In this document: positions 4,635 through 5,145 of the stretch, in pieces
Position numbering within the stretch: the first letter of the stretch is position 1
Layout of the letters: every line of letters begins with the position of its first letter
Source of the DNA: SAR202 cluster bacterium
GTDB lineage: Bacteria > Chloroflexota > Dehalococcoidia > UBA3495
DNA length: 5,145 bases
Direction of reading: 5' to 3'
Assembly: GCA_009392075.1 (NCBI GenBank)
Contig: VFHG01000222.1
Span: forward strand, 1-5,145
Position numbers and translations under genes: made by a program
Notes under the pieces: model-generated
Database searches by the model: none
Seen by the model: the letters and a program-made list of their open reading frames with translations, nothing else
Told to the model about the DNA's origin: nothing

Positions 4635-5145
4635 ATGCCCTATGGAGGCAATGACTGGCTAGCATTAACCCCCGAGGAAACACTGGATCCCGATCTACCT
4701 ATCTGCGACCCCCACCACCATTTCTGGGACTACCGCACCGCCCGGATCCCGTTCCAACGATATCTGCTCCACGAGTTGGCCGACGACATGAACAGCGGCC
4801 ATAACGTGCGTTCCACCGTGTTTGTAGAGGCCCGGTCCATGTACCGCATCGACGGGCCGGACGAGATGAAGCCGGTGGGCGAGGTGGAATTCGTCCAAGG
4901 TCTGGCCGCCGCCAGCGCAACTGGGCTTTACGGGCCGGGCCGGGCTGCCGCTGCAATCGTTGGCCACGCCGACCTAAATCTAGGAGACGGGGTAAAGCCG
5001 GTACTGGAGGCCCTGCAATCCGCCAGTCCCAACCGGTTCCGCGGCATCCGCCACACCGTCACCTGGGACGACAACCCGGACGTTGAGAACACACCCGCTC
5101 ACAAGATCAAAGGGCAGATGTCCAGCGACAGTTTTCGTGCTGGTG
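4635..5145 (+). CDS. Amidohydrolase family protein (Amidohydro_2, metal-dependent TIM barrel), C-terminus beyond the window
   Basis: The frame is open from the ATG to the right edge: 170 residues, roughly half of a family usually near 300-350. DPDLPICDPHHHFWDYR (18-34) holds the D-x-H-x-H metal site of amidohydrolase barrels (Asp25, His27, His29) in the DxHHHFWD form seen in COG3618-type lactonases and related hydrolases. TVFVEARSMYR (61-71), PVGEVEFVQGLAAA (80-93), AAAIVGHADLNLG (105-117) and FRGIRHTVTWD (135-145) fit successive barrel strands of this group. The remaining metal ligands and catalytic Asp lie past the edge. Family members open lactones, hydrolyse amides or decarboxylate 2-pyrone and aromatic acids. 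It has its own promoter and strong ribosome binding site and is divergent from the operon, probably serving the same pathway. Substrate unknown. Confidence 0.9.
   Translation, partial: MPYGGNDWLALTPEETLDPDLPICDPHHHFWDYRTARIPFQRYLLHELADDMNSGHNVRSTVFVEARSMYRIDGPDEMKPVGEVEFVQGLAAASATGLYGPGRAAAAIVGHADLNLGDGVKPVLEALQSASPNRFRGIRHTVTWDDNPDVENTPAHKIKGQMSSDSFRAG

Noticed and set aside
4695..4967. Minus-strand open frames inside the amidohydrolase
   Set aside because: The plus strand carries an excellent ribosome binding site and D-x-H-x-H motif; the reverse frames show nothing recognisable.

Overview
The window is an accessory-metabolism locus from a bacterium with moderately high GC (upper 50s percent, judged by eye, not computed). 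It holds six tightly packed genes on the minus strand and one divergent gene on the plus strand. Both outer genes are cut by the window edges. There is no rRNA, tRNA, CRISPR, insertion sequence or phage gene. The gene types (class III CoA-transferases, an amidohydrolase, a small split ThDP decarboxylase-like enzyme, an alpha/beta hydrolase, a Rid-family protein) and the frequent TTG starts fit a catabolic generalist. Marine SAR202-type Chloroflexota and some Alphaproteobacteria or Tectomicrobia carry many such genes. This assignment is a low-confidence inference, because no marker gene is present.

Layout, reading the minus-strand operon from its promoter: (1) a promoter with a perfect TATAAT -10 box (4512-4539); (2) a Rid/YjgF-family protein (4067-4456); (3) an alpha/beta-hydrolase (3170-4018); (4) the alpha (N-terminal, PYR-type) half of a sulfopyruvate/phosphonopyruvate-decarboxylase-like ThDP enzyme (2596-3129); (5) its beta (PP, cofactor-binding) half (1987-2577); (6) a class III (CaiB/BaiF) CoA-transferase paralogue (756-1985); (7) a second CaiB/BaiF CoA-transferase, cut by the left edge (1-754). 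Gaps are 48, 40, 18, 1 and 1 nt, so this is almost certainly one transcript. On the other side of a 178-nt divergent control region, an amidohydrolase (4635 to the right edge) reads rightward with its own extended -10 promoter and a strong ribosome binding site.

How they may work together (inference): the gene set suggests breakdown of an organic acid. The amidohydrolase and alpha/beta-hydrolase would open a lactone, ester or amide. The Rid protein would deal with an enamine/imine or a related labile intermediate. The two-subunit ThDP enzyme would act on a 2-oxo acid, and the CoA-transferase pair would move CoA onto a carboxylate. The substrate cannot be read from the sequence.

Several enzymes depart from their family textbook at key positions. 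The full-length CoA-transferase lacks the catalytic Asp that its neighbour keeps. The ThDP beta subunit has Ser-Glu-Gly where Gly-Asp-Gly is expected. The hydrolase lacks the usual acid after strand beta-7. The Rid protein keeps the signature Arg but has Gln for the partner Glu. Together these make the locus a candidate for an uncharacterised pathway rather than a known one.
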